From the NCBI GenBank assembly GCA_031271325.1, contig JAISVY010000157.1:1-19193 (forward strand): a stretch of DNA of 19,193 nt, written 5' to 3'. The translations under genes and the position numbers were made by a program. The notes below the pieces were generated by a model. It ran no database searches. It was not told the origin of the DNA and worked only from the letters and a program-made list of their open reading frames with translations. Of the stretch, positions 1 through 7,007 are shown piece after piece (position 1 is the first letter of the stretch; each line of letters begins with the position of its first letter). This DNA is from Oscillospiraceae bacterium. Lineage in GTDB: Bacteria; Bacillota; Clostridia; Oscillospirales; UBA929.

Positions 1-2
1 CG

Positions 3-188
3 ATGATGATTCAATGCCCTGTCTGCGAACAGTACGAGTTTGAGGAAGACTTCGAACTTTGCCCAATTTGCGAATGGCAGCATGACCGCGTGCAGGAAAA
101 TGAGCCAAACTTAGCCGGAGGTGCCAATCGGAAATCGTTAGATAATTATAGGTTATGGTGGCAGACACAGAAGAAAGCAACAACATAA
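3..188 (+). CDS. Small CPCC-type cysteine-rich protein
   Basis: A 61-residue protein with two Cys-x2-Cys pairs (C5/C8 and C20/C23), followed by an acidic stretch, the motif AGGAN and a Trp-rich end (YRLWW). This order of zinc-ribbon knuckles, acidic patch and AGGANxxSL is that of the cysteine-rich CPCC family, whose members are small, probably zinc-binding and of unknown function. The first codons lie at the window edge, so a start further upstream cannot be excluded, although the length fits the family. A hairpin terminator follows closely, so this looks like the last gene of its transcription unit. No role beyond metal binding can be given. Confidence 0.75.
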   Translation: MMIQCPVCEQYEFEEDFELCPICEWQHDRVQENEPNLAGGANRKSLDNYRLWWQTQKKATT

Positions 189-201
189 CAGTATACCGCT
201 T

Positions 202-233
202 AAAAGCACCACGTTTCGGCGAGGTGTTTTTAT
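202..233 (+). terminator. Candidate rho-independent terminator after the CPCC gene
   Basis: A short stem (AAAGCACC paired with GGTGTTTT, including one G-U pair) closes a loop of about 12 bases and ends in a T-rich run. It lies just after the CPCC stop codon and before the next promoter, where a terminator is expected. The stem is modest, so confidence is moderate. Confidence 0.5.
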
Positions 234-319
234 TGCTTACATTCTCTTCTGGCTTCCGGTATTCTGTCACCTGTCATTGATGCTTGTACAGCAATTTTGC
301 TCACGCTTATAAATTCACC

Positions 320-348
320 TTGTCGAACCACTCAGAATCTGCTATACT
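320..348 (+). promoter_or_regulatory. Sigma-A type promoter upstream of the hen1 relic
   Basis: TTGTCG and TATACT are separated by exactly 17 bases, a near-consensus vegetative promoter. An AAGGAGG ribosome site (371-377) and the ATG at 387 follow. It appears to be the original hen1 promoter, and it now reads into the two ABC transporter genes because no other promoter or terminator is visible before 613. Confidence 0.65.
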
Positions 349-386
349 ATTCCCATAATCAAGACTGTCGAAGGAGGCACGTGCCC

Positions 387-616
387 ATGCTTCTCACAAT
401 CACATACACCGGGCGGCACACAACCGACTTGGGGTACCTGCTCCACAAGAGTCAGTGATGTTTGAGCTGAACCATGGTTACGCCTATGTCTTTTACCCGG
501 AGGTGTCGGAAAATCGAACCACGGCGGCCTTGTTGCTGGACATTGACCCCATAGACTTGGCGCGGGGCAAAGCCGGGTCCGCTGGCGGCAGCCTGCATGA
601 AACGGTGATACTATGA
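387..616 (+). pseudogene. hen1: 5' relic of hen1 (RNA 3'-terminal 2'-O-methyltransferase)
   Basis: The ATG at 387 has a strong AAGGAGG site 9 bases upstream and encodes MLLTITYTGRHTTDLGYLLHK, then stops at TGA 456-458. Reading continues in a second frame from ATG 458 with FELNHGYAYVFYPEVSENRT, then ALLLDIDPIDLARGKAGSAGGSL, and ends at TGA 614-616. Together these match, as I recall the family, the N-terminal domain of bacterial Hen1, which 2'-O-methylates RNA ends during repair by the Pnkp/Hen1 complex. The usual short NPxRPQ segment after LLHK is largely missing: 11 bases stand where about 18-21 are expected, which gives the frameshift. Homology ends near 594, so some 70 of roughly 460 residues remain and the methyltransferase domain is absent. 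Pnkp is not in the window. The two reading pieces may survive as a translated leader for the following ABC gene. Confidence 0.8.
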
Positions 617-2439
617 AAAAAAGTTCCTCCAAATTGAAAATCTTCGCGAACAACACATATGCCGTCAAGACGGTATGGCGCCTCAGCAGGGCGCGCGTGG
701 TACATACGATGCTTAACGCGATGGCGGGGTACGCCGAATGGCTCTTCTTCAGCATATTCTTCATACGGTACGTTATCGGGGCAATTGAGAGGGAAGCGCC
801 GTTCGGGCAAATTATGCTCTTTCTCGGAATTTGCTGTGCCGTGTTTGGCATGCTCTCGCTGTACAACAGCTACTTTAACGGCGCGTTAACCCCGGTGACC
901 GGCAACAAAATTTACCGAGGGCTGTACAAAAAACTGTACGCCAAAGCGCGGAATGTGGAGCTGCGCTGCTTTGAGGACGCCGACTTTTACAATCGCTATA
1001 CGATGGCGTTGGACGGTGCTGCGGACAAGATGACCACCGCGGTGCGCTGCTTCTTTGAAATTTTGTTCGGTGTCGTTGCGGTTGCGGTGGCGTTTTCTTC
1101 GATGTTCGCAATGGATCCTTACGCGATGCTGTTTGTCGTCTCGCCGATTATCGGAAATTTTTTGCTGGGCGGAATCATGAACAAAATATACAACGGACGG
1201 TACACCGACAGCGTCAAATACGAGCGGACGGGCGAGTATGTCAACCGCGTAATGCACCTCGCCGACTACGCCAAAGAAATTCGTTACTCAAACATCCACA
1301 ACGTGATGATGAAGCGGTATTCCGATTCGGTGGAGGGAAAACGCGCCGTCGTGGACAAGTACGCAAAAAAAGCGGTCGTCGTCAACTGGCTGAAGAACAT
1401 CACCACCTTTACACTGGTTTTTGAGGGAATTATGATTTACGCCGCCTACCGTACCATCGTGTCAAAAACGATGGGGTTGGCGGAGCTGGCCGTGATGTTC
1501 AGCGCGATGGTGGCATCCTCATGGATTTTGATCGGACTCTTCAACAACATAGTGGAGGCGTTGAAAAACGGACAGTTTTTGGAGTATTTCCGGGGTTTTA
1601 TGGAGTATGTTGAAAAGATCCCCGAAGATGCCCCCGGGCTGACGCCGGACAAAAAGGCGCGCCGGATTGAGTTCCGTAACGAAACCTTTTCGTATAAAGA
1701 AGGAGAGCCGGTCATTAAAAACCTGTCCTTTACGATAGAGGGAGATCAAATTGTCGCGCTGGTCGGGCACAACGGTGCGGGAAAGACCACCATCTTAAAA
1801 CTGCTCTTCCGCCTCTACGACCCGGACGAAGGGGAAATTCTGTTCAATGGTGTCAACATCAAGGAATACAATGTAAAAGCCTACCGCAGGCTGTTCGCCG
1901 CCGCATTTCAAGATTACAAAGTGATGAGCATGTCTGTGAAGGACAACGTGCTGATGGGCGTTCCTGCGGAGAACGGGGACGCCGTCGTCGAAAGCGCACT
2001 GCGCCGCGCCGGGATATGGGAAAAGATACAGTCTTTGCCGCTTGGTATAGAAACTGTCCTGACCAAGGAGTTTGATAAAGACGGGGCGGTACTTTCGGGC
2101 GGAGAGACGCAAAAGGTCATTGTGGCGCGGGCGTTCGCGCAAAAGGCGTCAGTCAATGTCTACGACGAACCGTCCAGTGCCCTTGACCCCATCGCAGAGT
2201 ACGAACTGTACCGCAGTATCATGAATGAGAGCGAGGGGCAACTCGCCTTCTTTATCTCGCACCGCTTATCCTCGGTCAAGGGTGCCGACGTGGTGTTTAT
2301 GCTGGAAAACGGGACGCTTATAGAAAGCGGAACACACCGGGAACTAATGGCGAACGGCGGCGCGTACTGCGAGATGTTTACCAAGCAGGCGCAAAACTAT
2401 CTCGCCGTAGAGGAATACCGGGAGGGGGCGACGGCATGA
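613..2439 (+). CDS. ABC exporter half-transporter (TM domain fused to ATPase), subunit 1
   Basis: A 608-residue fused permease-ATPase of the type I exporter fold. Hydrophobic segments lie at about 40-57, 66-85, 150-190 and 265-315. The ATPase domain carries Walker A GHNGAGKT (385-392), Q-loop FQDYK (432-436), signature LSGGETQ (494-500), Walker B with catalytic Glu (VYDEP, 516-520), D-loop SALD and switch His550, so the site looks competent. The start ATG overlaps the stop of the upstream hen1-derived frame (ATGA, 613-616) and has only a weak ribosome site, which suggests translational coupling. It overlaps the next ABC gene by ATGA, so the two are one operon and probably a heterodimer. No peptide-cleaving C39 domain is present and the substrate is unknown; related clostridial pairs are usually annotated as multidrug or peptide exporters. 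Confidence 0.9.
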   Translation: MKKSSSKLKIFANNTYAVKTVWRLSRARVVHTMLNAMAGYAEWLFFSIFFIRYVIGAIEREAPFGQIMLFLGICCAVFGMLSLYNSYFNGALTPVTGNKIYRGLYKKLYAKARNVELRCFEDADFYNRYTMALDGAADKMTTAVRCFFEILFGVVAVAVAFSSMFAMDPYAMLFVVSPIIGNFLLGGIMNKIYNGRYTDSVKYERTGEYVNRVMHLADYAKEIRYSNIHNVMMKRYSDSVEGKRAVVDKYAKKAVVVNWLKNITTFTLVFEGIMIYAAYRTIVSKTMGLAELAVMFSAMVASSWILIGLFNNIVEALKNGQFLEYFRGFMEYVEKIPEDAPGLTPDKKARRIEFRNETFSYKEGEPVIKNLSFTIEGDQIVALVGHNGAGKTTILKLLFRLYDPDEGEILFNGVNIKEYNVKAYRRLFAAAFQDYKVMSMSVKDNVLMGVPAENGDAVVESALRRAGIWEKIQSLPLGIETVLTKEFDKDGAVLSGGETQKVIVARAFAQKASVNVYDEPSSALDPIAEYELYRSIMNESEGQLAFFISHRLSSVKGADVVFMLENGTLIESGTHRELMANGGAYCEMFTKQAQNYLAVEEYREGATA

Positions 2440-4241
2440 AAGAGAAGGACAACAAACAGAGTGTTAAAACAGTCGCCGGAAACAACTTGTTCTTGCTGAA
2501 ACTCGCGTTCCGCACCTCCCCGCTGTATGTGCTGTGTTTTATATTTGAGCATATACGCAACCAAGTGATGATTTTTCTAGAGTTCACCATTGCCCTAAAC
2601 TTTGTTCTGGAGTGTGTTGAGTTCGGGCGTCCGTTCCGGGACGCGGCGGTTTTCCTGACCGTGCTGTTGGTCGTGGTGGTATTGGGGCTGCTGTACAACT
2701 CGTTCTTCTACCAACGGATCAAAGAAAAAGCCGTCCCGAAGATCAACATGGCGCTGAAGGAGCAATTGTACGGCAAAGCGCGGGAGATCGACCTCGAGAA
2801 TTACGACGACCCGGATTTCTACAACGAGTACATCTTGGCTGTATCGGAGTCTGACAAGCAAGTAGAGCGCATCTTTACCCTGCTGGAGAAAATCACGGTG
2901 GGGGTGACATCGTTTGTCTGCACTTCGGGGTACTTTATCGCAAAAGATCCCATGTCATTTCTCTTTGTCGCGGGTTCGTTTGTCTCGACCTTCTTTGTCA
3001 GCAAGCAAATCGGCAGGCTGAACTTTTTCATCCGCACCGAGAAGAACCCGCATGAGCGGAAGTGGGGTTATACCAACCGTATCTTTTATTTGAACGACTA
3101 CGCCAAAGAGGTGCGGCTGAATACCGAGGTGTCGGAAGTTTTCTTAAAGGATTTTGACGCGACCGGCGACGAGCTGCTGGCCATTGAGAAGAAGGTCTCG
3201 AAAAAGCGGGTGTGGCTGGATTTCCTCAAGGGGTACATTACAAACGACTTTATCATCGACGTGTTCTACCTCGCCTACCTCGTCTACAACGCGGCGGTTC
3301 TGCGCCGGATCACCTTTTCCAACGTCGCCGTCATGCGGTGGGCTGCGAACTGGATGAAGCAGAACACACGCGTCATCTCCGAAAGTTACCCATATGCGCA
3401 GGAGACAAGCCTTTATGTGGAAAAAATCCTCGCGTTCTTACGAACCCAACCGGATGTCGTCAGCATCAGCGACCTCGAACCCCCCGGCGGACCCGCTGTG
3501 ATTGAACTGAAGGATGTTTCTTTCCGTTATAGCGAGGACGGCGGCTATGTACTGAAACACATCAATATGACGATCAATCCGCTGAGCAAGATCGCGATTG
3601 TCGGCTACAACGGTGCCGGCAAGACCACTCTGATCAAACTGATCATGCGGCTCTATGACCCGGTCGAGGGTGTAATCCTGCTGAACGGCATCGACATCCG
3701 GGAGTATGCGCTGGAGGACTACCGCCGCAAAATCGGCGCGGTGTTTCAAGACTATAAAATCTTCGCCGCGACGGTAAAGGAAAACGTTCTTCTGGATTTT
3801 GAAGAGAGGGGCAGTGACAGCGCGGTGCTGACCGCTCTTGACAAGGGCGGCTTCTCCGAAAGACTCGCGACCCTGCCAAGCGGACTGCATACCAATCTGA
3901 CCACCGAATTTGAGGAGGATGGCGTCAACTTATCCGGCGGTGAGGGCCAGAAACTCGCCGTTTCACGGGTGTTTTACCCCGGCGCTGGCATGATTATTCT
4001 GGACGAACCGTCCAGCGCTTTTGACCCGATTGCCGAATACCACCTAAACAGCGCCATCCTGACCGCGACTGAAAACAAGTCGGTGCTGTTCATCTCTCAC
4101 CGCCTCTCGACCACCCGTATTGCGGACAGAATCTATATGCTGGAGGATGGGGAAATCATCGAGCAGGGCAGCCATGCCGAACTGCTCGATAGCGGCGGAA
4201 AGTATGCCGAAATGTGGCGGATACAGGCGGGGAATTATTAG
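2436..4241 (+). CDS. ABC exporter half-transporter (TM domain fused to ATPase), subunit 2
   Basis: A 601-residue partner of the preceding gene, with the same architecture. Hydrophobic segments lie at about 28-60, 70-92, 155-190 and 268-290. The ATPase domain has Walker A GYNGAGKT (390-397), FQDYK Q-loop (438-442), signature LSGGEGQ (499-505), Walker B IILDEP (520-525) with Glu present, SAFD D-loop and switch His555. Both subunits keep the catalytic Glu, so neither ATP site looks degenerate. The start lies within an ATGA overlap with subunit 1, a sign of coupled and equimolar synthesis. The two proteins share phrases such as YAKE(I/V)R and DEPSSAxDPIAEY, which points to an old duplication. Substrate unknown. 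Confidence 0.9.
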   Translation: MKEKDNKQSVKTVAGNNLFLLKLAFRTSPLYVLCFIFEHIRNQVMIFLEFTIALNFVLECVEFGRPFRDAAVFLTVLLVVVVLGLLYNSFFYQRIKEKAVPKINMALKEQLYGKAREIDLENYDDPDFYNEYILAVSESDKQVERIFTLLEKITVGVTSFVCTSGYFIAKDPMSFLFVAGSFVSTFFVSKQIGRLNFFIRTEKNPHERKWGYTNRIFYLNDYAKEVRLNTEVSEVFLKDFDATGDELLAIEKKVSKKRVWLDFLKGYITNDFIIDVFYLAYLVYNAAVLRRITFSNVAVMRWAANWMKQNTRVISESYPYAQETSLYVEKILAFLRTQPDVVSISDLEPPGGPAVIELKDVSFRYSEDGGYVLKHINMTINPLSKIAIVGYNGAGKTTLIKLIMRLYDPVEGVILLNGIDIREYALEDYRRKIGAVFQDYKIFAATVKENVLLDFEERGSDSAVLTALDKGGFSERLATLPSGLHTNLTTEFEEDGVNLSGGEGQKLAVSRVFYPGAGMIILDEPSSAFDPIAEYHLNSAILTATENKSVLFISHRLSTTRIADRIYMLEDGEIIEQGSHAELLDSGGKYAEMWRIQAGNY

Positions 4242-4446
4242 GGCGGCAACGCGTATTTCCGATTAATCGCAACATATAACCTATAAAATCTCAAAAACCT
4301 CAGAATTAGATGCTCCATCCCTTGTTTTTTGAACTTGCAATGCCCCTCAATTCGCCACGCATGAGATATGCCTTTGTAATCGCGTGATGCAGAGCCCCAC
4401 GCGTTTTGGGATAACTCCAAGGGGAGAGACTCCACGGATATTTTAT
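4242..4446 (+). other. Non-coding gap after the ABC operon
   Basis: About 200 bases with no convincing gene on either strand. The only structure seen is a phrase at 4281-4303 (TATAAAATCTC followed by AAAAACCTC) that resembles the left ends of the palindromic repeat found at 4497, 8519 and 14552, possibly a decayed copy. No clear terminator for the ABC operon is visible. Confidence 0.4.
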
Positions 4447-4475
4447 TTGACCGTCTGCCTTGCCTGTGCTATACT
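4447..4475 (+). promoter_or_regulatory. Sigma-A promoter for the xylanase operon
   Basis: TTGACC and TATACT are separated by exactly 17 bases, close to the vegetative consensus. The first gene downstream is the xylanase at 4742, so the transcript would have a leader of about 260 bases containing two palindromic elements. Confidence 0.7.
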
Positions 4476-4496
4476 GATGTCCAAACAATTGAGATG

Positions 4497-4544
4497 CTCT
4501 ATAAAATCTCATGTTCACTGTTTATGCGGTAGGTTTTAGAGTGA
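4497..4544 (+). repeat. Short, degenerate copy of the CTCTAAAAACCTC palindromic repeat
   Basis: Begins CTCTATAAAATCTCATGTTC and ends GGTTTTAGAGTGAC, matching the ends of the full 100-bp elements at 8519 and 14552, but only 48 bases long. It looks like an internal-deletion derivative, and lies inside the xylanase leader. Confidence 0.6.
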
Positions 4545-4550
4545 CTCAGT

Positions 4551-4720
4551 TTAAGAACCTGCTCCCATGGGTTAGAAAGCACCACAACGGCGGCGATTTT
4601 TCCTCTGTACTGCGTCAATTTTCCTTGGAATACGTCAAGTATTCCTGCGAAAAATTTCCTTGTCTTGCGAAAAAATCGCTCGCCGCTCTGGTACTTCCAC
4701 CTATGGGAACAGGTTCTAAG
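4551..4720 (+). repeat. 170-bp imperfect inverted-repeat (MITE-like) element
   Basis: The left end AGAACCTGCTCCCATGGGT and the reverse complement of the right end, AGAACCTGTTCCCATAGGT, differ at two positions. The similarity continues inward through most of both arms (a CGGCGGCGATTTTT phrase is matched by CGGCGAGCGATTTTTT, and TTGGAATA by GCAGGAATA). The element carries no gene and ends about 20 bases before the xylanase start. It would form a long hairpin in the mRNA leader. Confidence 0.75.
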
Positions 4721-4741
4721 AACACAAAAAGGACGGATCGT

Positions 4742-5671
4742 ATGTTGAAACGGTTACTTGTCTCGGCGCTCATCTTAGGGCTCGCGTTGGCGCTGTCTCT
4801 GCCCGCGTCGGCGGAGAGCGTGACCCTCACCCGCAACGAAATCGGCGAACACGAAGGGTACGATTATGAACTGTGGATGGATGTAGGCGGCGGAGAGGGC
4901 AGCATGACCCTGAACGAAGCCGGTACGTTCTCCTGTCAGTGGACAGACGCGCAAAACGTTCTTTTCCGCACCGGCAAGAAGTTTGACTCGACCCAAACCC
5001 ACAGCGAACTGGGCGAAATAACGCTTGAATACGGCGTTGAGTATTACCCGAACGGGAACTCATATCTCTGCGTATACGGATGGTCGGTCGACCCGTTGGT
5101 GGAGTTCTATGTCGTCGAGAGCTGGGGCTCTTGGCGGCCGCCCGGATCCGAATCGCTGGGTACCGTTGAGGTGGACGGCGGTACATATGACGTTTACCAA
5201 ACCACACGCGTGGAACAGCCTTCCATTCAAGGCACGAAAACCTTCCAGCAATACTGGAGCGTACGCACCGATCGGCTGACCGACGGCGTGGTTTCGGTCA
5301 GCGAGCATATCAAAGCCTGGGAAGACATGGGGATGACGCTCGGTAAGATGTACGAAGTGGCGTTATGCGTCGAGGGGTACAGGAGCAGCGGCGCCGCCGA
5401 TGTCTATGTAAACACCCTTTTGGTTGACGGCGTCGATGTATCTGAACTCTCCGAAGAAACCGCGGAACCGTCGCCTGCGGAAGAGCCATCTCCCGCAGAA
5501 GAGGCGGAACCTTCGGCAGTCACCGCGCCGGAACAGGTTACGCCTTCCGATACCGAACCTGCGGATGGCTCGTCTTCTGTCAATTGGCTGCTTGTGTTCG
5601 CGATCATTGTGATCGCGGTGGGTGCCGCAGCGGGTCTTTGCTTCCGCGCGTTCCGCAAGAAGAAGGAGTAA
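4742..5671 (+). CDS. GH11 endo-1,4-beta-xylanase, secreted and membrane-anchored
   Basis: A 309-residue enzyme that hydrolyses internal beta-1,4 bonds of xylan. ATG 4742 is chosen because it gives a textbook signal peptide (MLKR, a hydrophobic core, then a cleavage motif ASA before E25) with an AAAAGGA ribosome site; an upstream in-frame start at 4511 would run through repeats. The GH11 jelly-roll (about 26-229) shows GGTFSC-like (GTFSCQW), PNGNSYLCVYGW, the nucleophile Glu121 in PLVEFYVVESWG, RPPG, QYWSVR, and the acid/base Glu211 in VEGYRSSG. A Pro/Glu/Ser-rich linker (about 236-277) leads to one membrane helix (about 280-300) and a basic tail FRKKKE. So the catalytic domain is probably displayed on the cell surface rather than released. 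No carbohydrate-binding or dockerin domain is present. The GH5 gene follows after 3 bases. Confidence 0.93.
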   Translation: MLKRLLVSALILGLALALSLPASAESVTLTRNEIGEHEGYDYELWMDVGGGEGSMTLNEAGTFSCQWTDAQNVLFRTGKKFDSTQTHSELGEITLEYGVEYYPNGNSYLCVYGWSVDPLVEFYVVESWGSWRPPGSESLGTVEVDGGTYDVYQTTRVEQPSIQGTKTFQQYWSVRTDRLTDGVVSVSEHIKAWEDMGMTLGKMYEVALCVEGYRSSGAADVYVNTLLVDGVDVSELSEETAEPSPAEEPSPAEEAEPSAVTAPEQVTPSDTEPADGSSSVNWLLVFAIIVIAVGAAAGLCFRAFRKKKE

Positions 5672-5674
5672 ACT

Positions 5675-6652
5675 ATGCCCAGGTACGGCTTTAATATGCT
5701 CTGGATGTTCTCCAAACGGGGAGACAGGGCTCCGTTGCCGCCTGACTTGCGTCAACTGGATTTTATCGCGAAGCATGGCTTTAACTTTATCCGCGTGCCG
5801 CTGGATTACCGTTTTTGGACACAGGGGGAAGACTATACAAACCCTGACGAAGGCGTTCTCTCGTTGATCGATTCGTATCTGGAAGCCTGCCGGGAGCGCG
5901 GTTTACACATGAGCCTGAACATTCACCGCGCACCCGGGTATTGCATCAACAATCCGCCCGAAAAATACTGCCTTTGGACAGATGTAATCGCGCAGGATGC
6001 GTTCACTTTCTTATGGGAGCACTTTGCGCGGCGTTACAAAGGGGTTCCTTCCGAGTCGCTGAGTTTTGATCTGCTGAACGAACCGCCCAATCCCGGTCAA
6101 CGCTCGTTTACCCGTGAACGGCATGAAGCGGTGATGCGGCGGGTCATCGTCGCGGTACGCGCCCCCGACCCGGAGCGGGAGATTGTTCTGGACGGCGTCA
6201 GCGGCGGCAGCGAGGCAATCCCCGAGTTGGCCGATGTCGGAGCAATACACAGCGGCAGAGGGTACAGCCCGTTTACCGTCAGCCACCACCGTGCGGAATG
6301 GGTCAGCGAACCAAAAGGCGGCTGGCCGGAACCCGCATATCCTGGCGGCGGTTGGGACAGGGATAAACTGCGGGAGCACTACCGCCCTTGGCGCGAGACG
6401 GAGCAAAAGGGCGTGCGCATACATATCGGGGAATTCGGATGCTACAACAAAACGCCGAATACCGTCGCCCTTGCGTGGCTCACCGATCTGCTGGGGCTGT
6501 GGCGTGAATATCGGTGGGGATATGCTTTATGGAATTTTTCCGGTCCCTTCGGGGTTGCGAATCACAACCGCCCCGGAGTAGCGTATGAAACGATGGACGG
6601 CTTTGCAATCGACCGCGCACTATGGGAGTTGCTGCTGGGTAATCGGGTTTGA
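5675..6652 (+). CDS. GH5-family glycoside hydrolase, no signal peptide
   Basis: A 325-residue TIM-barrel glycosidase. Visible family marks are FIRVP (R40), NIHRAPG (H84), the acid/base Glu136 in DLLNEPPNP, a SHH motif (203-205), the nucleophile Glu253 in HIGEFG, and YALWNFSGPFG near Trp286. The barrel starts at once (YGFNMLW), so there is no signal peptide, and the enzyme probably acts in the cytoplasm on imported oligosaccharides. The AAGGAG ribosome site lies inside the end of the xylanase gene and the start is 3 bases after its stop, so the two are cotranscribed. Specificity (cellulase, mannanase, xyloglucanase or beta-glucosidase-like) cannot be read from the sequence. No clear terminator follows, only repeats. 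Confidence 0.88.
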   Translation: MPRYGFNMLWMFSKRGDRAPLPPDLRQLDFIAKHGFNFIRVPLDYRFWTQGEDYTNPDEGVLSLIDSYLEACRERGLHMSLNIHRAPGYCINNPPEKYCLWTDVIAQDAFTFLWEHFARRYKGVPSESLSFDLLNEPPNPGQRSFTRERHEAVMRRVIVAVRAPDPEREIVLDGVSGGSEAIPELADVGAIHSGRGYSPFTVSHHRAEWVSEPKGGWPEPAYPGGGWDRDKLREHYRPWRETEQKGVRIHIGEFGCYNKTPNTVALAWLTDLLGLWREYRWGYALWNFSGPFGVANHNRPGVAYETMDGFAIDRALWELLLGNRV

Positions 6653-6674
6653 GACCGCGAAGTGTTGAAAGTTA

Positions 6675-6701
6675 CGTGTTCGCCTCAAAGGCGAACGAGC
6701 G
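6675..6701 (+). repeat. Fragment of the 100-bp palindromic repeat (hairpin 1 only)
   Basis: CGTGTTCGCC, a short loop, and GGCGAACGAGCG match the first hairpin of the elements at 8519 and 14552 (GTTCGCC paired with GGCGAAC). The AAAAACCTC ends are missing. Confidence 0.55.
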
Positions 6702-6708
6702 CTTATGG

Positions 6709-6738
6709 CAATGGACAATGGACAGTTGACAATGGACA
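6709..6738 (+). repeat. Short tandem phrase of the CAATGGA/GTTGACAATGGACA type
   Basis: Three imperfect copies of an AATGGACA/GTTGACA word stand side by side. Related AATTGACA words occur inside the repeat at 8635-8829. This is a low-complexity intergenic filler, with no spacer structure of a CRISPR. Confidence 0.5.
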
Positions 6739-6749
6739 AAATAGGACGC

Positions 6750-6852
6750 GTAGGGCGCGACGACCCCGGCGCGCCGCCGGTTTCAACGCCCTGTGCAGGG
6801 GAGACGTTTTGCCTCCCGCGATACCTGCGGGCGGGATGAACCCCGCCCCTAC
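6750..6852 (+). repeat. GC-rich palindromic repeat ending in GTAGGG / CCCTAC
   Basis: A 103-base block begins GTAGGGCGCG and ends GGGATGAACCCCGCCCCTAC. It contains several nested GC stems (for example GGCGCGCC, and CCTGTGCAGG). Blocks of this form are common between genes in Oscillospirales as I recall. No coding potential is seen. Confidence 0.5.
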
Positions 6853-6890
6853 ACGATGGCGATCGTCACGCTCCCCTTGCCTCATGGCAG

Positions 6891-6977
6891 TTAACAGTGA
6901 CCAGTGTACAGATACAGCCAGGCGGTTAGACTGTTTCTCTCGTTCTAAACTGTTATCTGTTCGTTGTTCACTGTTAA
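6891..6977 (+). repeat. Inverted repeat TTAACAGTGA ... TCACTGTTAA
   Basis: Perfect 10-base terminal inverted repeats, supported further in by ACAGATA and TATCTGT. The element ends about 30 bases before the YcgR-type gene and may affect its leader. Confidence 0.55.
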
Positions 6978-7007
6978 GGGGAAGGATGTTTTTAGAGGCA
7001 CCTATTT

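Noticed and set aside
342..866. Long minus-strand open frames across the hen1 relic and first ABC gene
   Set aside because: They oppose the strongly supported plus-strand genes, have no ribosome sites and encode Arg/Pro/Ser-rich random-looking protein.
4511..4741. N-terminal extension of the xylanase from ATG 4511
   Set aside because: The added 77 residues translate repeat DNA and would bury the clear signal peptide that begins at 4742.
4481..4741. Riboswitch in the xylanase leader
   Set aside because: The structure is explained by two repeat-type palindromes and no known aptamer motif is recognisable.
6709..6738. Possible CRISPR or satellite array (AATGGACA words)
   Set aside because: The words are short, directly adjacent and imperfect, with no regular spacers, no cas genes and no leader.
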